Assembly: GCA_027062035.1 (NCBI GenBank)
Contig: JAMOUL010000095.1
Location: 1-11,880, forward strand
Length of the DNA: 11,880 bases
Direction: 5' to 3'
From: Candidatus Aminicenantota bacterium
GTDB taxonomy: Bacteria; Acidobacteriota; Aminicenantia; S016-38
Below the pieces are notes generated by a model. It was not told where the DNA came from, did no database searches, and saw nothing but the letters and a program-made list of their open reading frames with translations. Made by a program: the position numbers and the translations under genes. Below are positions 1-6,349 of the stretch, piece by piece (position 1 is the stretch's first letter; the number at the start of each line of letters is the position of its first letter).

Positions 1-522
1 AAAGCTCCTGAAAGGGCTCTTACCTTTCTTAAAAGTCTTTCGAAAAACAGGTTTTACTCCTTTGAAGCAAAAAGGCTATTGATTCAACTTCTAATCAAAA
101 AAGGAAAAAAACAGGAAGCTTTAAACCTATACAAATCTATAGCACAAAAAACAAAAATTTTATCCCTGCTTTTCGATGATACATTTAGAAAAACTTATAG
201 AAAAAACGGTTTTGATGGAGCATATATTAAGCTCTCTCAGAGAATTTATCCTGAATTTTCACGCAACTCAAAGGAAAGCCAAAAATTCCTTCTGTTCCCG
301 GGAACGTATAGATTTAATAAAAAAATTAATGGTTTTTTAAAATCAGAAAAGGGAACTTTATATCCCATAACAGATGTTTTAAACATAGAAGAACCCGGAT
401 GGTATAGCATTATACTGGACCAGGATACAATTCCTATCAAATTTTATCTCTATTTTGATCCAGAAAATACATTAAAATTTGAACTCCGGCAATTGAAACT
501 TATAGGGGAAAATCTAAAATGA
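1..522 (+). CDS. 3' part of unrecognised protein (helical repeat plus beta-rich C-terminus), 5' end outside window
   Basis: The reading frame is open from base 1 to the TGA at 520-522 (173 residues visible), so the gene starts upstream of the window. A TTG at 79 could be taken as a start, but the same frame continues before it with similar lysine-rich helical sequence (KAPERALTFLKSLSKN), so it is probably internal. The first ~55 visible residues resemble TPR-type helix pairs (spacing around KKGKKQEALNLYKSI). The last ~80 residues are rich in aromatic and beta-prone residues (FPGTYRF, EPGWYSIIL, IKFYLYFDP) and look like a small beta-sandwich. I do not recognise the family and assign no function. 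Its TGA overlaps the ATG of the glycosyltransferase (ATGA), so the two are translationally coupled and probably share a cell-surface or glycan role (inference). Confidence 0.75.
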   Translation, partial: KAPERALTFLKSLSKNRFYSFEAKRLLIQLLIKKGKKQEALNLYKSIAQKTKILSLLFDDTFRKTYRKNGFDGAYIKLSQRIYPEFSRNSKESQKFLLFPGTYRFNKKINGFLKSEKGTLYPITDVLNIEEPGWYSIILDQDTIPIKFYLYFDPENTLKFELRQLKLIGENLK

Positions 523-1220
523 AATTATCAGTGGTAATTCCCGCTTATAATGAAGAAGAAAATATTGAAAATACAATAATGAAAATATACGAAATACTTT
601 CCACCAGGCAAATCCCCCATGAATTTGTAATAATAGACGACGCTTCCACAGATTCCACCCCAAAAATTCTTGAAAATTTAAAACGCAGCTATCCTGTAAG
701 AACCTTCAGAAATGAAAAAAATATGAAACTCGGCTATACCCTGAGGAGAGGATTTAAAGAAGCAGAGGGCGATGTGGTATTTTACACCGATTGTGACCTT
801 CCATGTCTTCCTTCTGTCATCCCTTATGCACTTGAAATAATGACCACGTATAATGCCCATATAGTCTTTGCATACAGACTGGACAGGACAGGAGAAGGTT
901 TTCTGAGGAGCCTTTATTCCAGGATTTACAATTTTATTATAAGAATCCTGTTCGGACTCAGGGTAAGAGATGTAAACTTCGCCTGCAAATTGATAAGAAA
1001 AGAAGTCCTTGAAAACGTAAATCTAAGCTCAAACGGTTCCTTTATAGATGCAGAACTGCTTATAAAAGCAAAGAGAAAGGGCTACAGCATACTCCAATTT
1101 GGGACAGATTATTTCCCGCGGCTGAGAGGAAAATCAACCCTGGCAGGTGTGGGTATCATCCTGAAGATTTTTAAAGAAATGTTAAAATGTCGCATTTCCA
1201 TGTGGCTGGGAAAGGAATAA
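519..1220 (+). CDS. Family 2 glycosyltransferase (dolichol/polyprenyl-phosphate mannose synthase-like)
   Basis: This 233-residue protein is a GT-A fold, inverting GT2 enzyme that should transfer a sugar from a nucleotide donor to a lipid or glycan acceptor at the cytoplasmic membrane face. Seen: the N-terminal strand SVVIPAYNEEENI (4-16), the nucleotide-binding DDASTDST (40-47), the metal-binding D91-C-D93 in YTDCDLP, and a later VRDVNFACKLIRKEVL segment typical of the DPM1-like subgroup. It lacks the C-terminal membrane helices of the longer bactoprenol-phosphate glucosyltransferases, so it is probably peripheral. The start at 519 has AGGGGA at 504-509 and a 4-bp overlap with the upstream gene. 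A hairpin terminator follows at once. The family call is firm. Donor and acceptor cannot be read from the sequence; polyprenyl-phosphate mannose or glucose synthesis is the likeliest role. Confidence 0.9.
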   Translation: MKLSVVIPAYNEEENIENTIMKIYEILSTRQIPHEFVIIDDASTDSTPKILENLKRSYPVRTFRNEKNMKLGYTLRRGFKEAEGDVVFYTDCDLPCLPSVIPYALEIMTTYNAHIVFAYRLDRTGEGFLRSLYSRIYNFIIRILFGLRVRDVNFACKLIRKEVLENVNLSSNGSFIDAELLIKAKRKGYSILQFGTDYFPRLRGKSTLAGVGIILKIFKEMLKCRISMWLGKE

Positions 1221-1256
1221 AAGGGGAAAATCCTTTCCTGGAGCTTTATTTTATTT
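1206..1256 (+). terminator. Rho-independent-like terminator after the glycosyltransferase gene
   Basis: GGAAAGGA at 1209-1216 pairs with TCCTTTCC at 1231-1238 (8 bp, extended outward by wobble pairs and one C-G pair) around a 14-base loop. A T-rich tract follows (CTTTATTTTATTTATT from 1244). The left arm overlaps the last codons and stop of the glycosyltransferase gene. It lies between convergent genes. The T tract is on the + side only, so it should mainly stop the glycosyltransferase transcript. Confidence 0.6.
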
Positions 1257-1901
1257 ATTATCCTGATAAAACATTACAGGTCTTAAAAGTCCAAGGGCGA
1301 TAAAAAGCAATCCAGGGAAATATAAAAACCAGTTAAAGGGAAAGGGATTAATGTATTTCAGTCCCTCCATTCCGAATTCCTTTATTTCTTTCAAAGATGG
1401 CAATATAAAATTGAAAATCAAAATTAAACTACCCGACAAAAATAAAACAGCATCCTTTGTGGTAATGGAGAAATTTCTATTGCGTACTATTGCAATTCCT
1501 CCGGAAAAACACAGGATGAACGCAACCAACAGTGGAGCAATCACCGGTCCTATCCAGGGAAGAGGGATTAAAAATAGAATATCAGCATCCAGCAGACTCC
1601 GGGGCCAGCCTATAAAAACCTTCAACCAGAAATAATAAAATATATCCCACAAACCAAAAACAAATAGAAAGACATAAAATCTTCTAACAAAGGAATTTTC
1701 TGCTATTATTGCTACCATTACAAGGATCAACAAAGTAACCAGCTCCCGACCTATTTCTATCATCCCGATATGAGGGTCCAGTATCTCCATCGGGAAAATA
1801 TCCATAAGTCTGCCTGAAATGGTTCTTAAATATACCACAGTAGCAGACTCCATATATGCAAAGCCAACTGCAAAGAGACTCAGCCACAGAAACTTCCTCA
1901 T
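1251..1901 (-). CDS. Conserved polytopic membrane protein of unknown function
   Basis: This 216-residue protein has about six hydrophobic segments: roughly residues 4-24, 54-67, 74-92, 108-132, 147-166 and 190-208. Polar residues inside or beside the membrane segments stand out: E18 in MESATVVYLR, E49 and E53 in EIGRE, W85-D86 in FGLWDIFYYFWLK, W99-P100, D105 and D107, then PLPWIGPVIAPLL. I recall similar uncharacterised membrane proteins in diverse bacteria sharing the WDIFYY...GWP...LLDADILFLIP core, but know no assigned function. Such clustered intramembrane acid, Trp and Lys residues would fit an enzyme or an ion/heme-binding protein, which is speculation. The ATG at 1899-1901 has GAGGA directly against it, too close for a normal ribosome binding site; MRKFLWLSL still reads as a natural N-terminus. 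It is transcribed alone, divergently from the sulfatase-like gene. Confidence 0.8.
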   Translation of the reverse strand: MRKFLWLSLFAVGFAYMESATVVYLRTISGRLMDIFPMEILDPHIGMIEIGRELVTLLILVMVAIIAENSFVRRFYVFLFVFGLWDIFYYFWLKVFIGWPRSLLDADILFLIPLPWIGPVIAPLLVAFILCFSGGIAIVRNRNFSITTKDAVLFLSGSLILIFNFILPSLKEIKEFGMEGLKYINPFPFNWFLYFPGLLFIALGLLRPVMFYQDNK

Positions 1902-1911
1902 TCCTCAATAA

Positions 1912-1939
1912 ATTTTAAAACACCTTTGCTAAAAATCAA
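1912..1939 (-). promoter_or_regulatory. Candidate sigma70 promoter for the membrane protein gene
   Basis: On the minus strand, TTGATT (plus 1934-1939) and TAAAAT (plus 1912-1917) are 16 bases apart. The predicted start of transcription is about 1905, only a few bases before the ATG at 1901, so the leader would be almost absent. The two boxes are imperfect, and the assignment is moderate at best. Confidence 0.4.
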
Positions 1940-1964
1940 TCTGGAATAAAATGCCTTTAAAGTG

Positions 1965-1976
1965 TAGAATAAAAAT
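1965..1976 (+). promoter_or_regulatory. Candidate leaderless promoter -10 element of the sulfatase-like/TPR gene
   Basis: TAGAAT at 1965-1970 is followed by AAAAAT (1971-1976) and then the ATG at 1977. A start site about seven bases after the -10 would fall on the start codon. No purine-rich ribosome binding site lies before this ATG. The -35 region (TGGAAT at 1942-1947, 17-base spacer) is weak. The same -10/AAAAAT/ATG layout precedes the kinase gene on the other strand. Confidence 0.45.
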
Positions 1977-4043
1977 ATGAAAAAATCAGTATTATTAATT
2001 GCGGCATTTCTGATTTTACTTGGAGGCTGTTCTTCCAGACCGAGGGACTGGAATGTGCTGGTAATTACCATTGATACCCTGCGAGCTGACCACGTAAGCG
2101 CTATTGATCAAAAATCGCCTGTAAAAACGCCCAACATCGATTCGGTGGCAAAGGAAGGGGCTGTATTCACAAGGGCATTTGCCCACGCACCTCTTACCCT
2201 TCCTTCCCATGCATCTATCTTCACCGGACTTACTCCGGTAGCTCATGGAATACATGATAATTCAGGTTTTCGCCTTCCTGACAGATATACCACCCTTGCC
2301 GAGGTATTAAAAGAGAAGGGTTACAAAACAGGGGCATTTGTTTCAGCCTTTCCCCTTGATTCCCGATTTGGACTGAATCAGGGATTCGACGTCTACGATG
2401 ATAAATATGGTGCCGGAAAAAAATTTCAGTTTTTCTTTGCTGAAAGAAGAGCGGAAAGGACACTCTCCCTGGCTAAAAATTGGCTCAAAAATGCCGGGAA
2501 CAGGTGGTTTTTATGGATACATCTTTTCGATCCACATCAGCCCTATAATCCACCAGAACCCTATAAAACTAAATATAAAAACGACCTCTATTCTGGAGAA
2601 ATAGCCTATACAGACCATGAACTGGGCAAATTTTTCAAATTTCTAAGGGATTCGGGTCTCTGGAAAAACACAATTATAGTAATAACATCGGACCACGGTG
2701 AAGCACTGGGAGAACATGGAGAAAGAACTCACGGATACTTCGCCTACAATTCCACCCTGCATGTTCCTCTAATAATCCACTACCCCGGTATAAAACCTAT
2801 AAAAACTGACAAAAAGGTTTCTCATATAGATATATTCCCCACCCTCTGCGATATATTGAATATTCACCCACCTGATTTTCTCCAGGGAAAATCCCTTTTA
2901 AAGGAAATTAAAGGCAAGGGGACAGGGGATAAAGTAATATACTTCGAAGCACTCTCTGCATACTACAACAGGGGATGGGCACCCCTGAGAGGATTTATAA
3001 GAAGAAACATCAAATATATAAGCCTGCCCATAAAAGAGGTATATGATATTGATAGGGATTTCGACGAAACCAGAAACCTTGCTTCGGGATACGATACGAT
3101 TGAACTGGAAAAACAACTAAAAAAAATAATGGCCCGTTACTCCAGGGGTTTTGTCACCGAAGGAAGAAGGAAGCTTGGAGCCGAAGAGATGAAAAAATTG
3201 CAGAGTCTCGGTTATGTGGTGGGCACAGCCAGAAAGAAAAAGTTCTATTCAAAAACCGACGATTTAAAGGTGCTTCTTCCCTATCATTTAAAACTTATGG
3301 ATGCGATAAGACTTTACAGCGAAGGAAAAATTGAGGAGGCCATCCCCCTTCTGGAAGAGATAGTAACACAGAGACCGGAATTCGTTCAGGCATACACAAC
3401 ACTGGCCACAATGTACAGGGTAACAGGAAGGTTCGAAAAAGCGGAAGAACTCTTGAAACGTGGACTGAAATATAATCCCGATGATAATTCCCTATTATCC
3501 ACACTGGGAATTACTCTTGTGGAAAAGGGAGAACCTGAAAAGGCTATACCTTTGCTAAAAAAGGCCCTGAAAATAGACCCAGCAGACGAAGATGCATGGA
3601 ATTCTCTTGGAATCGCATACTGGAGAACAGGAAAATTTGATGAAGCGCTTGATGCTTATAAAAAGGCTCTTTCCATAGATTCTGACGATCCCATGGTCTT
3701 TACCAATATAGGGTCCCTGTTTTTATCCATGGAAATACCCGAAGACGCGGAGAAATATTTCAGAAAGGCTATCGAACTGGACCCCGAGATGGCCTCAGCC
3801 TACAACGGTGTGGGAGCATGCCTCAAACTAAAGGGAAAACCCGAAGAAGCCGTGAAATGGTGGAAAAAGGCTCTGGAAAAGGAACCAAATCACTATTATG
3901 CTCTGTTTAATATAGGGATAACATTGTATAAACTTGGAAAGAAGAACGAAGCAAGAATATACCTTAAAAGATACCTGAAACTTTACGGAAAGAGAATCTC
4001 TCCAATTGAGAGAATGAGAATCAGGACCATGTTAAGACAATGA
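1977..4043 (+). CDS. Lipoprotein: sulfatase-like (alkaline phosphatase superfamily) domain with C-terminal TPR array
   Basis: This 688-residue protein begins with a lipoprotein signal (KK, hydrophobic 5-15, lipobox LGGC with Cys18), so it should be membrane-anchored outside the cytoplasm. Residues ~26-400 form a sulfatase/phosphatase-type hydrolase domain: VITIDTLRADH (29-39), APLTLPSHASIFTG (71-84), HLFDPHQPY (182-190) and TSDHGEALGEHGERTHG (237-253, with D239, H240 and H252 as likely metal or catalytic ligands). In the C-x-P-S-R signature of true sulfatases the nucleophile position is Thr74 here (T-L-P-S-H), which cannot become formylglycine. Phosphodiesterase, phosphatase or phospho-group transferase chemistry is therefore more likely than sulfate ester hydrolysis. 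Residues ~440-680 hold seven TPR-like units with 34-residue spacing. Sulfatase-TPR fusions of this kind occur in Acidobacteriota and related groups. The substrate is unknown. It overlaps the next gene by 4 bp. Confidence 0.88.
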   Translation: MKKSVLLIAAFLILLGGCSSRPRDWNVLVITIDTLRADHVSAIDQKSPVKTPNIDSVAKEGAVFTRAFAHAPLTLPSHASIFTGLTPVAHGIHDNSGFRLPDRYTTLAEVLKEKGYKTGAFVSAFPLDSRFGLNQGFDVYDDKYGAGKKFQFFFAERRAERTLSLAKNWLKNAGNRWFLWIHLFDPHQPYNPPEPYKTKYKNDLYSGEIAYTDHELGKFFKFLRDSGLWKNTIIVITSDHGEALGEHGERTHGYFAYNSTLHVPLIIHYPGIKPIKTDKKVSHIDIFPTLCDILNIHPPDFLQGKSLLKEIKGKGTGDKVIYFEALSAYYNRGWAPLRGFIRRNIKYISLPIKEVYDIDRDFDETRNLASGYDTIELEKQLKKIMARYSRGFVTEGRRKLGAEEMKKLQSLGYVVGTARKKKFYSKTDDLKVLLPYHLKLMDAIRLYSEGKIEEAIPLLEEIVTQRPEFVQAYTTLATMYRVTGRFEKAEELLKRGLKYNPDDNSLLSTLGITLVEKGEPEKAIPLLKKALKIDPADEDAWNSLGIAYWRTGKFDEALDAYKKALSIDSDDPMVFTNIGSLFLSMEIPEDAEKYFRKAIELDPEMASAYNGVGACLKLKGKPEEAVKWWKKALEKEPNHYYALFNIGITLYKLGKKNEARIYLKRYLKLYGKRISPIERMRIRTMLRQ

Positions 4044-5080
4044 AAAATCCATATTCAGAAACAGGATTCACAGAGAAGCTGGCCATTGCCTTTTACCTTA
4101 TAGGACTTCTGTTTCTTCTTGGGGCTTTTTTAAAGATAACAAGCAGTTTTATGGTACCTCTGGTAATAGCTGCTCTGCTCTATTTCCTTTTTGCTCCCAT
4201 GGTGGACAGAATGGAAAGGAAAAAAATTCCAAGATGGGTTGGCATGCTTCTGGTTGCCTTCATAGTGGTGGGACTGGCCATGCTTCTCGGTCTTCTTACT
4301 TACTCAAGCCTGGATATACTTGCAAAGGGAATCCCGAAATATCAGGATAAATTCAATTCGGCAAAGGATTTCTTCCTTAATCTTGGAGAAAAACATCAGT
4401 GGTTGAAACTGGAAGAAATAGCTAAAAATCTGGACATTGGAGCAATAAGCGCCCTGGCCCTGAAAACCATGGGGTCCTTCATGAAATTTTTCTCTTCTCT
4501 GACCCTGATGCTTCTTTTCTTTTTCTTTATGCTGGTTGGAAAAGGTAATCTGGAAAGGAAAATCGATAGAATTTATTCAGGAGAAAGAGCAACTCGATTT
4601 AAGGAGCTTTATAGAGAAATAATAGAAAAAATTTACAAGTACCTGTGGACCAAAACCCTTATAAGCATCATTACCGGTTTCAATGTCTGGTTGATTCTTT
4701 CCATTTTTGGTATCGACTTCGCCTTTGTCTGGGGCTTTCTTACGTTTATTTTTAACTATATACCGACAATAGGTTCAATAATAATAACAATACCCCCACT
4801 AATTCTCGCAGCTCTGAAATTTGGAAAGCTGTTCCCCTTCCTTGCTCTTCTTTTCATGTTGATGCTTAACCAGACAATTATGGGAAACATAGTGGAACCA
4901 AGGTGGATGGGAAAGACTCTAAACCTTTCCCCTCTCCTAATTTTAATTTCTCTAATATTCTGGGGATGGCTATGGGGAATTGTTGGCATGATAATATCAG
5001 TTCCTATTCTCTCCATTATAAAGATAATTCTGGAGAGCTTCCCCCGCACAGAACCTCTGGCTAAACTAATGGAAAGTTAG
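4040..5080 (+). CDS. AI-2E/PerM-family membrane transporter
   Basis: This 346-residue integral membrane protein belongs to the AI-2E transporter (UPF0118, PerM/YdiK/TqsA) family. Seen: N-terminal helices at ~12-30, 33-52 and 62-82; a soluble amphipathic stretch at ~85-150; a helix with a run of Phe (LLFFFFMLV); then the family's hallmark C-terminal half with FNYIPTIGSIIITIPPLILAAL, NQTIMGNIVEPRWMGKTLNLSPLLILISL and FWGWLWGIVGMIISVP. Characterised members include TqsA, which affects autoinducer-2 export, and members proposed to be cation/proton antiporters, so the substrate cannot be inferred. Its ATG overlaps the TGA of the sulfatase-like/TPR gene (ATGA at 4040-4043) with no clear ribosome binding site, indicating translational coupling and one operon. 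Length and motifs are complete. Confidence 0.92.
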   Translation: MKNPYSETGFTEKLAIAFYLIGLLFLLGAFLKITSSFMVPLVIAALLYFLFAPMVDRMERKKIPRWVGMLLVAFIVVGLAMLLGLLTYSSLDILAKGIPKYQDKFNSAKDFFLNLGEKHQWLKLEEIAKNLDIGAISALALKTMGSFMKFFSSLTLMLLFFFFMLVGKGNLERKIDRIYSGERATRFKELYREIIEKIYKYLWTKTLISIITGFNVWLILSIFGIDFAFVWGFLTFIFNYIPTIGSIIITIPPLILAALKFGKLFPFLALLFMLMLNQTIMGNIVEPRWMGKTLNLSPLLILISLIFWGWLWGIVGMIISVPILSIIKIILESFPRTEPLAKLMES

Positions 5081-5083
5081 CGG

Positions 5084-5145
5084 TTAAACCTTTAATCAAA
5101 AAACAGGTATAATTTTATTTCAATTTTTCTTCATTTCTCAGGAGG
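5084..5145 (+). promoter_or_regulatory. Promoter and ribosome binding site of the CNT transporter gene
   Basis: A perfect TATAAT lies at 5108-5113 with a weaker TTAAAC at 5084-5089 (18-base spacer). AGGAGG at 5140-5145 lies four bases before the ATG at 5150. The leader would be about 30 bases. The 69-base gap after the AI-2E gene shows no hairpin terminator, so read-through from upstream is possible. Confidence 0.6.
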
Positions 5146-5149
5146 AAAA

Positions 5150-6349
5150 ATGGAAAGAATAGTTTCCATCATCGGGATTCTCGTCTTTATTGCAATAGCC
5201 TACGGGTTATCCACCAACAGACGGGCAATTCCCTGGAAAACTGTGGGAATAAGCTTGTTCCTTCAATTTTTAACCGCACTGTTCATGTTAAAAACCACAC
5301 TGGGATTAAAACTTTTCTCTGTTTTAAACAAAATTTTTCTGGCCTTTCTCAGTTACTCGGACAGGGGAGCTGAATTCCTTTTTGGCAGTCTGGTAAAGGA
5401 CACAAAAATCGGTGCAATAGTTGCCTTTAAAGTTCTCCCCGTAATTATTTTCGTCTCCTCCTTCATGGCGGTTCTGGCCCATTTAAGGATTATTGAATAC
5501 ACAATAAAGGCACTGGCTCACATTTTTTATAAGACGCTGGGAATTTCAGGTGCAGAGGCTTTTTCAACCTCTCTATTCATATTTATGGGAATTGAAACGG
5601 TCACCGGACTCAAGGAATATGTTGAGGAAATGACTGACTCTGAAATATTTCTGGTAATGACCGCCTTTCTCGCCACCATCGCAGGGTCAGTAATGGCTAC
5701 CTATGTTAGTTTCGGAGCCTCGGCAGGTCATCTTATGTCCGCATCCCTCATGTCTGCACCAGCAGCTGTTGCTCTCGCCAAAATAATGGTACCGGAAACT
5801 GAAATTCCTAAAACCGCCGGGGACATAAAAGGAGTAAAATACAAAAGACACAGGGGAAACATAATATCCGCCGCTGCACTGGGGGCTTCAGATGGATTAT
5901 CCCTTTCCCTTCAGATAGCTGCCATGCTCATAGCCTTTATTGCTATGATATACATGTTAGACTCATGGCTTACCCCGACCGGATTATCCCTGGAAAGACT
6001 GCTGGGCTGGCTGTTTTCGCCCTTTGCCTTTCTTATGGGAGTTCCATGGAAAGAAGCAAGGGAGGTTGGTGTCCTTCTCGGAACTAAAACTGTATTTAAT
6101 GAGTTCCTTGCCTACCTCCAGCTTCATGGACACATAGTAAAACATACTCTGAGCCAGAGGTCCATTGTTATCGCTTCCTATGCCCTCTGCGGTTTTGCTA
6201 ATTTTGGGAGTATAGCAATAATGGTGGGAGGGATAGGAACCCTTGCTCCATCCAGAAGGGATCTCGTCACCAAACTGAGTATAAGAGCACTCGTGGCAGG
6301 AACGCTTGCAAGCTTTATGACAGCGTCCTTTGCGTCTATTCTCCTTTGA
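5150..6349 (+). CDS. Concentrative nucleoside transporter (CNT/NupC family), divergent substrate motif
   Basis: This 399-residue protein is a complete CNT-family symporter, expected to bring nucleosides or a related solute across the inner membrane with Na+ or H+. Seen: the hydrophobic N-terminal domain; the gate-like segment DRGAEFLFGSL; the inverted-repeat halves with MTDSEIFLVMTAFLATIAGSVMATYVSFGA; GTKTVFNEFLAY (311-322, with N317 and E318); and CGFANFGSIAIMVGGIGTLAPSRR, where F349, N351 and S354 match the ribose/base-binding Phe, Asn and Ser of characterised CNTs. The first binding loop is unusual: FMGIETVTGLKEY (145-157) stands where CNTs normally read G-Q-T-E-A-P-L, so the Gln and Thr that read the base are absent and the loop is one residue shorter. 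The substrate could therefore differ from ordinary nucleosides. It overlaps the convergent kinase gene by 14 bp. Confidence 0.88.
   Translation: MERIVSIIGILVFIAIAYGLSTNRRAIPWKTVGISLFLQFLTALFMLKTTLGLKLFSVLNKIFLAFLSYSDRGAEFLFGSLVKDTKIGAIVAFKVLPVIIFVSSFMAVLAHLRIIEYTIKALAHIFYKTLGISGAEAFSTSLFIFMGIETVTGLKEYVEEMTDSEIFLVMTAFLATIAGSVMATYVSFGASAGHLMSASLMSAPAAVALAKIMVPETEIPKTAGDIKGVKYKRHRGNIISAAALGASDGLSLSLQIAAMLIAFIAMIYMLDSWLTPTGLSLERLLGWLFSPFAFLMGVPWKEAREVGVLLGTKTVFNEFLAYLQLHGHIVKHTLSQRSIVIASYALCGFANFGSIAIMVGGIGTLAPSRRDLVTKLSIRALVAGTLASFMTASFASILL

Noticed and set aside
79..81. TTG as the start of the first gene
   Set aside because: The same frame is open back to base 1 with similar composition, and there is no ribosome binding site before the TTG, so the gene probably begins outside the window.
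1351..1635. 94-codon + strand reading frame opposite the membrane protein gene
   Set aside because: It has a lysine/isoleucine-rich, low-complexity product and no ribosome binding site; the opposite strand has clear membrane protein motifs.
1977..4043. Annotation as a true arylsulfatase
   Set aside because: The nucleophile position is Thr, not Cys or Ser, so formylglycine cannot form.
5082..5090. GGTTAAACC near-palindrome after the AI-2E gene as a terminator or operator
   Set aside because: The arms are four bases with a one-base centre and no T tract; it overlaps the weak -35 box and is too small to call.
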